NCBI GenBank assembly: GCA_014529385.2
Contig: CM043963.1
Location: 101,737,912-101,801,911, forward strand
Direction of reading: 5' to 3'
From: Adiantum capillus-veneris
Lineage: Eukaryota > Streptophyta > Polypodiopsida > Polypodiales > Pteridaceae
DNA: 64,000 nucleotides
Under the pieces are notes generated by a model. It ran no database searches, was not told where the DNA came from, and saw only the letters and a program-made list of their open reading frames with translations. Made by a program: the position numbers and the translations under genes. This document shows positions 1 to 10,814 of this stretch, piece by piece; the first letter of the stretch is position 1; each line of letters opens with the position of its first letter.

Positions 1-67
1 AAGGTACTTAGAGAGCCAGAGTTTTTACAAAACGTACCAAAATTATTCAAATGCAATATTTATGGCT

Positions 68-2496
68 TTAAGAGATCTCTCTCTCATCCTTGCATAGCTC
101 AGCATAACTTCCTATATCTATATAGAGCTCTCTATTTAAATAGATGTCCTCCATTTCATTTTGTAGATCCTCTGCATGCACACCATAGAGAGTAGCAGCT
201 TGATGTTCATCTGCCACCACCTCAACGGCTTCTGACCGAGCATCTTCTCCGATCTCCTCCATTGACGCCTCTATGATTGGCACATGGTAGCCTTCATATG
301 TACGTGCACTACAAGGGGCTACCTCTATGACGTACCACCAGTTTGATGCAGACTTTGTAGGATGAAATATCACCTGCCAGAGCCATATAACTTACATGAG
401 ATCTTCCAAGCACATAAATTATAAAATGGGATGTTAACTATTTACATACTTACTTGTTCACAATGCTCGGGTAGTACGAAAGTGTCTCTTAGGTCAGTCC
501 ATTTATTAGTTGAATCCACCTCAAGAAAACCAGACTCTCCTCTACGCACAGTAGCGTTGCGACCCTCCATGATTAAGTCAACAAAAAATCCATGGAGCTT
601 TAGGGAGTTTTATCGATCCATCGGATGCTGTTTGCGGCCAATATTGCTCCATACGATCCACATTTCTAAGGTCAACCCTAGCTCCCAAAGTATCTTTCTT
701 GCCTTTCAGATGATCCCATAGTAGATTACCCACATTCTTTAATATGTGCATTGGATCGAGCAAGTGATTGATCATGAGTCGGGGCCAGTATGGTAACTCA
801 TACCATAGAGATAGTTTCTTCATCCCTGGGGGCAATCCGTCATCACACATCTCCTTCTACTCTAACCATGCTTGTGCAAACATCCTCGGTGGCTCTCTTC
901 CCAAAAATCCATCACATAACACATGATTCTCTGGAAGATACGCTTGATGACCTTCGTAGATTTGCTTCTTCAATGAGGGCGCCCTATGTGCATTCAATCT
1001 AGGTCCACATGTGACACATGCTCTATATCCGCTTGTTTGAAGCCCTGCATGTATACACATGATAATAGATCAGCTTGAGAAAAACCAAGATTTACAGTGT
1101 CTGAGGGAGGAGTGTAAATAGATCACCTGAGCATTCTATTAGTCCGAGATAGTCATGCATGATCCACATTAGAATGCCTCTGATCAAAGCATTCCATCGA
1201 CCTGTGTGTCGGCTCATATCCACCACTTCTATGCCAATCCACAATTGTTGTAGCTCTTCCAATAGTGGACGAAGATACAAATCCATATTCTTCACTTTAT
1301 ATTGCACCGGCACAATCAAGACTAGCCATAGGTGCCCCTTCTTTGTAGTCAACCACGAGGGAATGTTGTAGTTGACGATGACAACGGGCCATGCACTATA
1401 AGATGTTGATCTTTGACCAAATGGATTTATGCCATCCATAGCCAGGCCTAAGCGCAAATTTCGATCTTCCCTAGCAAAATCTGACCATATTTCATCTATA
1501 TGTTTCTAGGCTACGCAATCTACAGGAATCCATAACACACCATCCGAAGATTTATTATCCTCATGCCATGATGCTAGGGCGGCCATGGACTTACATTCTA
1601 AGAAATGCTTGATGCGAGTAAGCAGAGGAAAATGTTGCAAAACCTTTTGCAGAATTTTTGTTCCGTGGAGATCTACTCGATATCTCTCGGAATCACATTT
1701 CAGACACTTCTCCATGTCTATGTATTCCCCTCTTAAAAGAATGCAGTCATTAGGACAAGCGTGGATTGAATTGTAATCCATCCCCAAGTTTTGCAAAATC
1801 TTTCTTGCTTCCTCTCGGGAATCTGGCATCACATTATCAGCTGGTAGTATGTGCTCTTTGAGAAATCTACACAACATAAAAATACGGTACAATTGTGTAA
1901 AAATCTATCAGATCATTATACATTTAGAGTTTTATTAAGGTAAACTAATTGTAATTGATCACCTAAAAAGCGTTGTGACGCTAGTGTCGCTCCATCCAAA
2001 CTTTGCCTGCATGTTGAGAAGAACCAAGAGTGCTTTCAATCTAGAGACACCTGCTCCATTATACAATGGCGTATCGGCTTCACTTTTCATATCATCATAG
2101 ATAAGCCTTTCTGAATCCACGATCGTCTCGATCATTTCATCAATCTCGGGCTCAAACATTGCCTTGTTGGGAATGTGGTCTGCATGATCATCCCCCGAGC
2201 TGTCAGAGGCTACATCTTGTGGCCTCACATATGTTGCTTGACCAAAGCCCTTGCGAACATGTCTATTGGGTTGCAAGATTGTTGCCTGTTGGCCAGCGTC
2301 AGAGTGTGATGAGTTATAATTAGCAACAAATCGATCTACAATTAGATGGATCGAACTCACCAAATTCGTGAAAGTGCTGCAAAGAAACGCGTCTTGTCAG
2401 TCGCACGGCATGCTTGCATTGATTACAAGGACATAAGATCCTCGTTGAGAGATAGGTGTTTCGGTTGGACGGCCCCACATCCTCGTCACTACTCAT
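68..2496 (-). pseudogene. CACTA (En/Spm-type) transposase, TNP2 family, decayed
   Basis: Reading from 2496 down to 68, successive minus-strand segments match the order of plant TNP2-type transposases, which cut and paste CACTA DNA transposons. Seen: an N-terminal Cys pair (CPCNQCKH, near 2420-2440), a segment ending GWSD near 1980, HACPNDCILLRGEY near 1740, then LRLGLAMDGINPFG at 1457, GYRACVTCG near 1015 and DPMHILKNVGNLL near 750. The segment from 1892 reads in frame into 1457 through one TAG at about 1507-1509; later segments change frame, so the gene is dead. An ATG at 2496 gives a plausible start. A GTGAGT at 2360-2355 could be a splice donor, because the frame changes there. The C-terminal part (373-68) has only a weak match and the gene may run beyond base 1. 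Terminal inverted repeats of the element are not seen. Family assignment is secure; exon structure is inference. Confidence 0.85.
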
Positions 2497-2560
2497 AATG
2501 AGGGAAAAAATCTTATAACCTGGACAACAAATTTAATCTTCTATTGGCATTCTTCGTCTT

Positions 2561-2563
<3 letters not shown>

Positions 2564-2642
<79 letters not shown>
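2564..2642. repeat. (TC)n microsatellite
   Basis: An uninterrupted CT/TC run of about 80 bases lies just upstream of the TNP2 relic's presumed start. In the transposase orientation it is an AG tract. Confidence 0.95.
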
Positions 2643-2645
<3 letters not shown>

Positions 2646-3195
2646 TTCACACTGTAAACTAACTCACATTCTCTAGTCATGTCCAATCCCTGCACACCTC
2701 GGTCTAGAGGTGCACGGAGATCAGAACCACCGGGTTATAATCTCGTCTTTATTTTTCAATGCTTATATTTGTGGGTACAAGAAATCTACACACCCACGTC
2801 TACATGATAGTGCATGTAGTGGAAAAAACCCCTTTGCCTCTTATCTAGCTGTAGCATTTCACAGCATCTTAACATCTTTTCACAGTAGATCTTTTCACTG
2901 TTTGTCTAAATCTAATTTTTTTACCGTAATCTCGAAGGTAGACTCTATTATAAAAACTCAATCCAAAATCTTATCTTAAATCTAACCTAATTGAACATGT
3001 GGTGATTTGCTCCATTGAAGGGTAAAAGGCATATCAATGGGGCTAATAGCTGTGCAGATGTGAATGGGCCTCACATATACAAATACTTCAATGCAAGAGT
3101 TTAATACTCTCACCTCTCCACCCCGTCGATCCATGACACAAGTGATGGGACAAAATCCTCCTCGAAGCTGGCCCAGCCGCCACTTCCCATGTGAT
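2643..3195. other. Unassigned spacer
   Basis: I see no convincing gene here. The stretch 2905-2990 contains several TCTAAATCTAA-like words that also abound at 14290-14700, on the other side of element A. That hints that A may have inserted into, or recombined within, one AAATCTAA-rich repeat, but it is not proof. Confidence 0.4.
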
Positions 3196-3429
3196 GGGAT
3201 AATCCTGTCTTGATGCAAACTCTTGCTGCGTCACTTTGCTGCCACCGCCTATCGGGATTGGTTGTCCTCTCCTCCCTGATACCCCTTCACTCCTCTCCTC
3301 ATGTAGTCGTGCATGCGTCTCCTCATCCAAGCTTCGTCTCTGGTATCAGGGAGGAGAGGACGACCAATCCAGACAGGTGGTGGTAGCAACGTGACGCAGC
3401 AAGAGTTTTCATCAAGACGGGATTATCCC
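3196..3429. repeat. Inverted repeat, 88-bp arms with 58-base loop
   Basis: Bases 3196-3283 are the reverse complement of 3342-3429 with about 8 mismatches in 88 (roughly 91 percent), separated by 3284-3341. The right arm begins next to TGGTATCAGG, close to the initiator-Met tRNA primer-site word TGGTATCAGAGC of plant LTR elements, and the left arm carries the same word inverted. It could be two head-to-head retroelement leader fragments, a foldback transposon remnant or a hairpin RNA source. Nothing in the sequence decides between these. Confidence 0.85.
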
Positions 3430-3451
3430 CGATGCAGCGTCTCAAACACGT

Positions 3452-3608
3452 TGACGGACGCGAAGCGGACCCAGAACCCCGCAACCTCTAAAATGCCAGG
3501 GGCCGAATGGCGCGCCTCGAGCCTGCCACGTAAAGTGAACAGGGGGCACCACCTAGCTTTGAGCGGCTAGGACGCAAAACCACGATGATATGAACACCGC
3601 AAATCTAC

Positions 3609-3667
<59 letters not shown>

Positions 3668-3995
3668 TTTGAAAATGATGAAAACCCTCGGGGGTGTGAG
3701 GGTGAATTATTTCTGCAATATTTACAAAGTGGCATGCCATGGTGGTAGAGAGGTAGGGAGAGGAGGTGGTGCAACCTACTTGGTGCGTTCTCTAAGACGA
3801 CTCAATGATTGTGAATACTTACTACCAAGAGCATGCATACGTGTGTGCATCAACCATTGGAGTCGAGAGATGGATGTGGTTCCCTTCGCATGGTGCAATT
3901 CCCAAGGCAAACCCAACATACAAGCCCCCCTCCCCATGATGGTGATAGTGTCAGTCCTTCCCACTACACTCTACCAAATGCTTGGCTCCTCATGA

Positions 3996-4026
<31 letters not shown>

Positions 4027-4971
4027 GATAGTGACCTCTCAGTGCCAATTTATAGGTGTTGGCTGCTTGGATTATGGTAATCCCAGTGTGGTTAGGATAA
4101 GCTTAATCGGGGAGACAAAGCAAGTGGTGGGCCCGGTGTGGTTGACCCTTGCTTTGTTTTGGGAGGTTATTAAAAGATGGGAATCTCTAGGTGGGCCTTT
4201 GTGACCATCACCTAGAGAGAGGATATTTACAAAAAATGGAAATTTACAATGGCTCGGGTGAAAACTGAAGATAATGATGAAAATAACCTATAAAATAATG
4301 GGAGGGCGTCGTGGTTGCGTGTTGCCGGAAAATGATGTGTTTTTGGTGTGTCGGTGTCGAGCGTACTTCTCTTCGGAGTCGGCCGGAGCATGCCTTCGGC
4401 GCATTTTCTCTTTTTTTTGTTGGCGGCGCGTGCGTTGGATCCTTCTTCTTTATTCATCAATGTCGTAGTCGTTTCTCCTCCTTTGTATTTTTGGTGCGGT
4501 GCGTATATGCGTGTGTGTGTGTGTGTGTGTGTGTTGTATTCGTGCATGAGGGTGGGTGTGTGTGTGTATGTGTATGTATGTGTGTATGAAAAACGTGTGT
4601 GGGAAGGAGGGCTTTTATATATATAATATATATATAGTTTTTTTTTTGTTTATGGCGGATGGCTTGCTTTCTACTGCGCGAGGCGGAGGGGGGGGGGGGG
4701 GGGGGGGGGGGGGAATGGGGTAGGGGTAGAGAGAGTGTGTGTGCGGTATGTGTGTGTGTGTGTGTGTGTATTGTGCATGAGGGCGGGTGTGTGTGTATGG
4801 ATGGCTTGCTGCAATGCGTGAGCGCCCGGGTGGGAGAGAGGGTGGTCCTGCGGTCTGAGCGCACAGCGCCAAAGGGAAGAGAGGGGAGTGGGGGGGTGAC
4901 TGTGTGTGTGTGTGTGCGTGTGTGTATGGTGAGAGAGAGAGAGAATGGTCCTTTTGCTGTTGTCCGTGAGA

Positions 4972-5022
<51 letters not shown>

Positions 5023-5126
5023 CCTCATGCTTGGCTTAAACGCCCAAGTGAGAGAGAGAGAGAGCGGTGTCCGCGGACTGAGCTGAGACAGAGAGAGATT
5101 TTGAGGGAGAGGGAGGGGTGAGGTGT

Positions 5127-5172
<46 letters not shown>

Positions 5173-5478
5173 AGAGGGAGGGGTGATGTGTGGAGTGGGG
5201 TAGGGGAGATGTGTGGGTGAGAGAGAGAGGGGGTGTTATACTGTCTTGCATGGGAGCTTGAGGACGAGGGGACGGAAACAAGTCAATGGGTGGGAGTGAG
5301 GGAATATATCAGCGGGCCAAGAGGGGGGGAATGAGGTTGAGGAGAGGGGAATGAGGCCGAGGGGAGGGTGAGGCGAGCAGGTGGGGAAGAGGGAGGAGGG
5401 GTGGGGGAGGGAATATTAGCAGGCCAAGGGGGGGGGGGGGGGATGTGAGGGGGGAATGTAAAGGGTGAGTGTAAGAGT

Positions 5479-5516
<38 letters not shown>

Positions 5517-5812
5517 TCCATGCGGCTCACAGCGAGGGAGCACGAGAGAGGGGTCGGGGGTTTTTTTTTAAGGCTTCCACCTAGCCGGGGGGTTTGAGAG
5601 TGGGGGTAAATTGGGAGAGAGGATATTAGGAGGGGGTAGGTAGGGAAAATGAGGGAGAGAGAGAGAGAGGGTGTTATTTCATCCAATGTCCGTCGGCGGG
5701 GGGGGGGGCGGGGGGGGGGGGCGGGGGGGGGGGGGGGGGTACTGAGAGTGGGGGGGACAAAATGAGTTTTTTTTCTTTTTTTTTTCCTTTGATTTTTGAA
5801 AGTCGGCTATCA
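3452..5812 (-). repeat. Element A 3' LTR
   Basis: A 2361-bp LTR ending next to the polypurine tract. It matches 11895-14277 throughout outside the microsatellites; the first 160 bases differ at about 12 positions. Much of it is simple sequence: (AG)n 3613-3665, poly-C about 3990-4026, (TG)n 4510-4535, poly-G about 4687-4713, (AG)n 4974-5018 and poly-G near 5484-5515 and 5698-5740. A TATA-like word on the minus strand (revcomp of 4612-4621, TATATAAAAG) sits mid-LTR. Confidence 0.9.
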
Positions 5813-5830
5813 TTAGCCCTCTCCCTTTGG
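5813..5830 (-). promoter_or_regulatory. Element A polypurine tract
   Basis: Immediately before the 3' LTR in element orientation the minus strand reads AAAGGGAGAGGGCTAA. This is the expected position and composition of the RNase-H-resistant primer for plus-strand DNA synthesis. Element B has the matching site at 27433-27450. Confidence 0.75.
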
Positions 5831-5840
5831 CTAGAGGCAT

Positions 5841-7310
5841 TCATGCTTCTAGCCCTTCTTCTGCTTCTTCAGCTGTAGAGGTAGAGGGTTCTCCCTCTTC
5901 TGGAATGTCTAGCACGAATTCTGGGTCAAACCTAAGAAAATACCTTTTCAGCCTCCATCCATTGACCCTAGTCTTGTGAATTCTCCCATCTACTTCCATC
6001 AGCTTATATCTGCCGTTGTCATAGCGTTTCTTTATGATGAATGGCCCTTCCCATCTGGGTTGAAAGTTCTTGTCCTTTCTGGTGTCGAATCTATTGTCGT
6101 ATCTCAACACTTCTTATCCTTCCTAGTGTCAAATCTTTTGTCGTATCGCAGTACTAACATGCCCTTTTCCAGTGCTTTTTCTTTAAGCCCTTGATTGAAA
6201 GTGAGCCGACGTCGTTCTACCTGTGCTGCATAGTGATTGATTGCTTCTTCCCTATCCAGTTGGAGTCTGTCTAGATCCAAGATGTGGTTTCGGAGGTTTA
6301 CAATTGGACGATGTGTCTGGCTAGCCAAGACTCGTAAGCTGGCTATTTGTACCTCAATGGGTAGAATTGCCTCCTTCCCATAAACTAGGTGGAAAGGAGT
6401 GAAACCTAGTGATGTTCGGAACGTTGTTCGGTAGGCCCAAAGAGCTGCCATGAGATGTTTATCCCAGTCCCCTATGTGGTTGTTCACCTGTTTTGTGATG
6501 ATTTTGCAAATCATGTCATTTACCTTCTCTACCAGACCATTGCATTGTGGGTAGTATGGTGTGGAATGCCTACGTGTGATGCCTAACTTCTTCATTAGTT
6601 ATCCCACCAAATCACCTCTGAATCCTGGTCCTCTATCTGATATTATCTCAATAGGAGTGCTAAAACGGCAAACGATATGCTCAAAAATGAACTTTGCCAC
6701 CTCTTGGGCTATAATGTGGGTGGTGGCCATTGCTTTTGCCCATCGAGTCATGTAGTCTACACCCACTATGATGTACTGTTTACCTGATTGGACCCTTTGT
6801 AAAGGACCGATTACATCTATTCCCCATTTCTCAAAAGGACCATATGAAATGATAGGGGTTTGTGGCTCGTAGGTTAACATGCAATCACTAGCCACTGCAC
6901 AAGCCTTACATGTCTTACACCAATGGTGTACATCCCTATTCAAGCTAGGCCAAAAGTATCCTGCCTGTAGAATCTTCCTACTGGTGATATCTAGAGCAAA
7001 ATGACCACCACAGACGCCGTCATGGAAACTTGAAATTACCTCTGTGATTTCACTGGAGATTGGCACCTGCCTGAGAATTTGATCTTTGCCCTTACAATAC
7101 AAGTGGTCATCTATAAGGCGGTACCTAGTAGCCTTCCTTACCAGCCATTGTTTTTTGCCTTTGGTGTGTCCTGCTGGACATTCTCCTGTATCTAGAAAAC
7201 TTATGATATCAGGCATAGCATCACTACCTTGGAAGAGGGGTAGTTTTAACTTGATTGCTCCTACAGGAACGTCTTGTATTCTTTCTTTAGCTAGCGCATC
7301 TGCCTCTTGA
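5841..7310 (-). pseudogene. Element A integrase (Ty3 type), frameshifted
   Basis: The pol segment that joins retrotransposon cDNA to the genome. Seen in order from the right: a linker, an HHCC zinc-binding module (FHDGVCGGHF, then CKTCKAC near 6900), the catalytic core with Asp in GIDVIGPL and in ISDRGPGF, and Glu in GLVEKVN. A C-terminal WEGPFIIKKRY block (GPF/Y-like) and an acidic tail follow (end at 5841). A stop separates the first two thirds at 6599. A 44-bp tandem duplication at about 6067-6154 (period 44, not a multiple of 3) shifts the frame near the C-terminus; B lacks this duplication. No chromodomain is present, as expected for non-chromoviruses. Confidence 0.88.
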
Positions 7311-8430
7311 TTTTCTGCTCTGGGACATGGAAGAGTTTCACTGCTTCAAAATTCTTTAGGAGGTCCTTAACTTGGCGAAGTTGACCAAGTAAAACCTGAT
7401 TTTTGCACTCCTAGGTGCCATTTATCTGCCTTATCAAAAGCAAAGCGTCGCCGAACACATTTAGGCGCTGAATTCTTTGTGAAACACATTGTTCCAACCC
7501 AAGGATTAGGGCTGCATATTCTGCTTCATTGTTGGAGTGGGAGTGTAATAACTGCCCCATGGAGAATACTCTTTCTTGTTGTTCATTGAAAATGACCATG
7601 CCTGCTGCAGACTGATCCATTGTTCTCTTGTATGCTCCGTCAAAGAAAAGAGAGTGAGCTCTCTCTAGCTTAGGACTTTCTATCGCTGGTGTTCCCTCCT
7701 TTTCTTCCGTGTTGATCTTTAGCTTCTGCTCATAATGGCGATGAGTGAGAATTCCTGCTAAACTAGCCCTGGTGGACTTTTCTACTTGCATGGTGTAGTC
7801 AAACTCTTGTAGTCTAATTAACCACTTTGAGATCCTAGATGAGACATACATGTGTCGCATTACATATGGGAAAACCTCCTCCATTTTCAGGATTACAAAG
7901 GGTCTAGGTAGGAGATAGGAGCGGAACTTTGTGGTAGCAAACATTAGTGCTAGAACCATGTGTTCTACTTCGGTAAATCCTTTTTCTGATGGGGTCATGA
8001 CCCGACTAGAGAAGTAAATAGGGCACATGAAAGAATTTTTGGGATCCTTTTGCATTAGCACTTCTCCTAGTGTTTCATTTCCCACACTAGGGTTTACATA
8101 AAATGGCTCGTCCCACTTAGGAGGTGAAATAGTGGGAAGCTTAGCTAGGATTTGCTTCACCTCAATAAACTGATGCTTGTTCTCTTCACTCCATGAGAAG
8201 ACATCCCTTTGGATGAGTTGTTGTAGGGTGAGGACCACTTGAGATAGCAGGTGAATGAACCTGCTTAAGTATCTTACCTTCTGAAGGAAAGAAACCAGCT
8301 TCTTGGCGGTGGTGGATGATGATAAAGATACCAGAGCTTGAATCTTGCTAGGGTCAGCCTCGATTCCTTTTGCTGAAATTACATAACCAAGGAGAGTGAA
8401 TTTTCTCTCACCAATGTGACACTTGTCCAC
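7290..8430 (-). pseudogene. Element A RT C-terminus, native RNase H and archaeal-type RNase H
   Basis: The first about 110 codons are the thumb/connection of Ty3 RT. A Ty3 RNase H follows, but its first catalytic motif reads FYVNPSVG, with Asn where the family has Asp. Further on is a second RNase H of archaeal type: Asp in LFFDGAYKR, Glu in NNEAEYAAL and Asp in NVFGDALLL (about residues 260-335). Its C-terminal end near 7300 is frameshifted, whereas B keeps the QEADALAK motif. Degeneration of the native RNase H beside an intact-looking second one is typical of Tat elements. Function in this copy is lost. Confidence 0.85.
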
Positions 8431-8436
8431 GTTGAG

Positions 8437-9350
8437 CTAGCCACCCAAGGTTTGCAGCCTGGTTAAGCCATCATAGACTTTGCTTAAATGAAGGGCTTGT
8501 GAGCTATAGATGCAAAAATAATCTATGAAAACCCGTATTGATGTTCCAAAGTAGGGTTCGAAAACAAAAGTTACATAGCGTTGAAACGTGGCCGGGGCGT
8601 TAGTGAGGCCAAATGGAATCACTCTGTAGGCAAAACATCCCCAAGGTGTGATGAACGTTGTCTTCTTCTGATCCTCCTCCGCAATGCTAATGTGGAAGTA
8701 TCTTGAGTAGCCATCGCACACTGTGTAGCATTCGTGACCTGCCACTTTATTGAGTATTTCATCCTGGAATGGGAGGGGAAAGTGTTCCCTCTTCGTGGCT
8801 GCATTGAGAGGTTTATAATCCACACAGACTCTCCACTTACCTTTTTTTTTTGTGTGACTACTACTGGGGAGACCCATTCTGAGTCTTCGATAGGATAGAT
8901 GAAACCTGCTTGTAGCAAACTTCTCACTTCCTTAAGCAGTTCTTCTTGCTGGATTACTCCAAGTCTTCTGAGCTTTTTCACTACGGGTTTACTGCTTTTC
9001 TTGAGCTTTATGTGGTGTTGTGCTACTGTAATTCTTGTTATCTTATCATAGCCATCAATGAACAAAGTAGTGAAGTTACCTAACATGGAGATGTACTCCT
9101 TCCTTTCTTCATTGGTTAACTCATTTGAGAGCAATTTTTGTAGCTTACCTGCATCCTCCAAGGACTGCTTACCTGATGATCCCTCTTGGTTTTCCAAGGT
9201 TTCTTCAGATTGTGCTAATCTGTTTGGGTCTTTAAGAATGACTCCCATTACTTCGATGCTATTGTCACTTCCGTCGGTGGTGGTTGTCTCTTCTCCGGAC
9301 GTAGACGAGTAGTCGCCGGTGGACTCGTCTTCTGAAGCCTCCAAGATCAT
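8437..9350 (-). pseudogene. Element A reverse transcriptase, catalytic mutant
   Basis: Starts in the protease-RT linker, a Ser/Thr/Glu-rich stretch with SSTSGEETTTTDGS, then enters RT: SLLQAGFIYPIEDSEWVSPV, CVDYKPLNAATKREHFPLP, CDGYSRYFHI (motif A Asp kept) and RVIPFGLTNAPATFQRY. The active-site box reads FIDYF instead of FIDDF: the codon at 8518-8520 is TAT on the minus strand where element B has GAT. Two overlapping frames (change near 8870) show at least one frameshift. This RT could not be catalytic without the second Asp. Confidence 0.88.
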
Positions 9351-9715
9351 GTTGCACTACTTTCCAGTCCTCATGTTGTAGAATATGGACTTCCCTTTAG
9401 CACCCTTCATCTGGATCATCCCGGTGCTCCAGTCCTGTTTAGCTTCCATAGCCATAAGCCAAGGCCTTCCAAGAATGATGGGGTAGCCCTCCCCTTTGTG
9501 TGGCATGATGAAGATGTCTACCTCCACTTATGTATTGAATGCTTTTACTTTGACCGCATTTACAATGCCTACGCATTTCACTCTTACATTGTTTGCCATC
9601 TTGGCTCGGCAGGGTGCCGGCCTACTTACCTCTAGACCTAGATGGTGCATCATATTTTCACTCATGACGCATATTTGCATGCCACCATCTATGTAGACGT
9701 TTGAAATTCATTGCC
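9351..9715 (-). pseudogene. Element A aspartic protease (retropepsin)
   Basis: On the minus strand the reading IYIDGGMQICVMSE gives a retropepsin active site of D-G-G type, as in other Tat-like elements, followed about 70 residues later by PIILGRPWLMAMEAKQDW, the conserved ILG-P closing motif. At least two stops interrupt it. The protease would process the Gag-Pol precursor. The upstream linker present in B is deleted here, so the protease follows almost directly on the zinc knuckle. Confidence 0.8.
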
Positions 9716-9719
9716 TCTT

Positions 9720-10516
9720 TGTGTGTGGGCAGTAGTATATTCCATGGCCATCTTCCCCGCAGTTGTAACAGTGGTACTCTAGGTTGTGCCTTCGTTGTCC
9801 CCTTCCTTGTTCTAGGTTTCTGCCAGATGCATGCCCTTGCTGCACCAGATGCACAGATAAACTCTCTAGTTGGGTGGTGATGTGACTCAGTAGGTCTTGC
9901 TGTTCTTATGATTCCTCCTGCGGTTGGACTTTATGATTAGCTGTTGCAGCCACTAGGGTTGGTCGGGCCGAGCTTGTTTCCTCTGACTCGTTTACTCTTG
10001 CTTGCATTCGCAACTTCTTATCTTTAAGGCGGGCTACTTCGACTGCCAACTCATATGTTGCAGGAAACCTTCCCTTCACCTTCTCTCTAAGCGGCGACCA
10101 TAGACCAGCAATGAAACGGTCCTTCTTTAGGAAATTAGGCGCTCCTTCGCCTTCCTCTAGTGTGGCAACCCATCTCTCCCATAAGTCCACAAACTTTAGT
10201 CGTAGGTGGCATACTACAACAGGCCTCCCTACTTTAATTTTGTCAGTAGTTGCCATAGCTTCTTCGAGGTTGTGCCTCCACCAAACCTCTTTACAAAAAC
10301 AGCCCTTAACACATCCCATGCATTCTTGGTAGCATGAGGCAACGCATTATACCAAGACTTGGCCTCTACTTTCATCAGTAGAGGAAAAATTCTAAATCGT
10401 GAAACGTCATCGTCTTTGTTGGAGATGACACAAGCAATGTCGAAATCATCCAAAAAGTCGATGGTGAGATCCTCTCCCTTCTTTCCACTAAACGTGGGGA
10501 AAGAAACACTTGCCAT
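9720..10516 (-). pseudogene. Element A gag (capsid and nucleocapsid)
   Basis: An ATG at 10516 opens a typical Retrotrans_gag domain: MASVSFPTFSGKKGEDL at the start, then RIFPLLMKVEAKSWYNALP and FVKRFGGGTTSKKLWQLL. A frameshift around 10230-10300 moves the rest to another frame (DRFIAGLWSPLREKVKGRF, then a charged helical segment). A single CCHC zinc knuckle CYNCGEDGHGIYYC lies at about 9733-9774. Gag forms the cytoplasmic particle. Start choice rests on the matching ATG in B (32709). Confidence 0.85.
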
Positions 10517-10814
10517 GGTGGTGACTCAGGAAATTACAAACCTTTTTCTTTATTTTTTTCTTTTCTTTTACATCAATAGTAGCGGCTCATAGCGGCTTTT
10601 TACAGGGGTGGATGGATAGGTTAAAACAGGATAAAAATAGAGACATTAAAGGAATGATAGTAATCTAATATGGGGAGAATGATAGGGTTCGGGGAATTGA
10701 GGATTTCTCCTAGTACCGCCGCACCGAATAGGTGTACGATCTTCTGTTGGTAGAAGACTTTCCTATCTACATAGATATTCACATGCATATGTTGCAGAAA
10801 TCTGAACGGGAATG

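Noticed and set aside
3342..3352. A functional initiator-Met primer-binding site
   Set aside because: The match to TGGTATCAGAGC is partial, no LTR end precedes it, and it lies in an inverted repeat with the same word on the other arm.
4227..5686. Long open frames rich in His-Thr, Ser-Leu and Pro
   Set aside because: They are translations of (TG)n, (AG)n and poly-G tracts in the LTR of element A, on both strands, with no domain.
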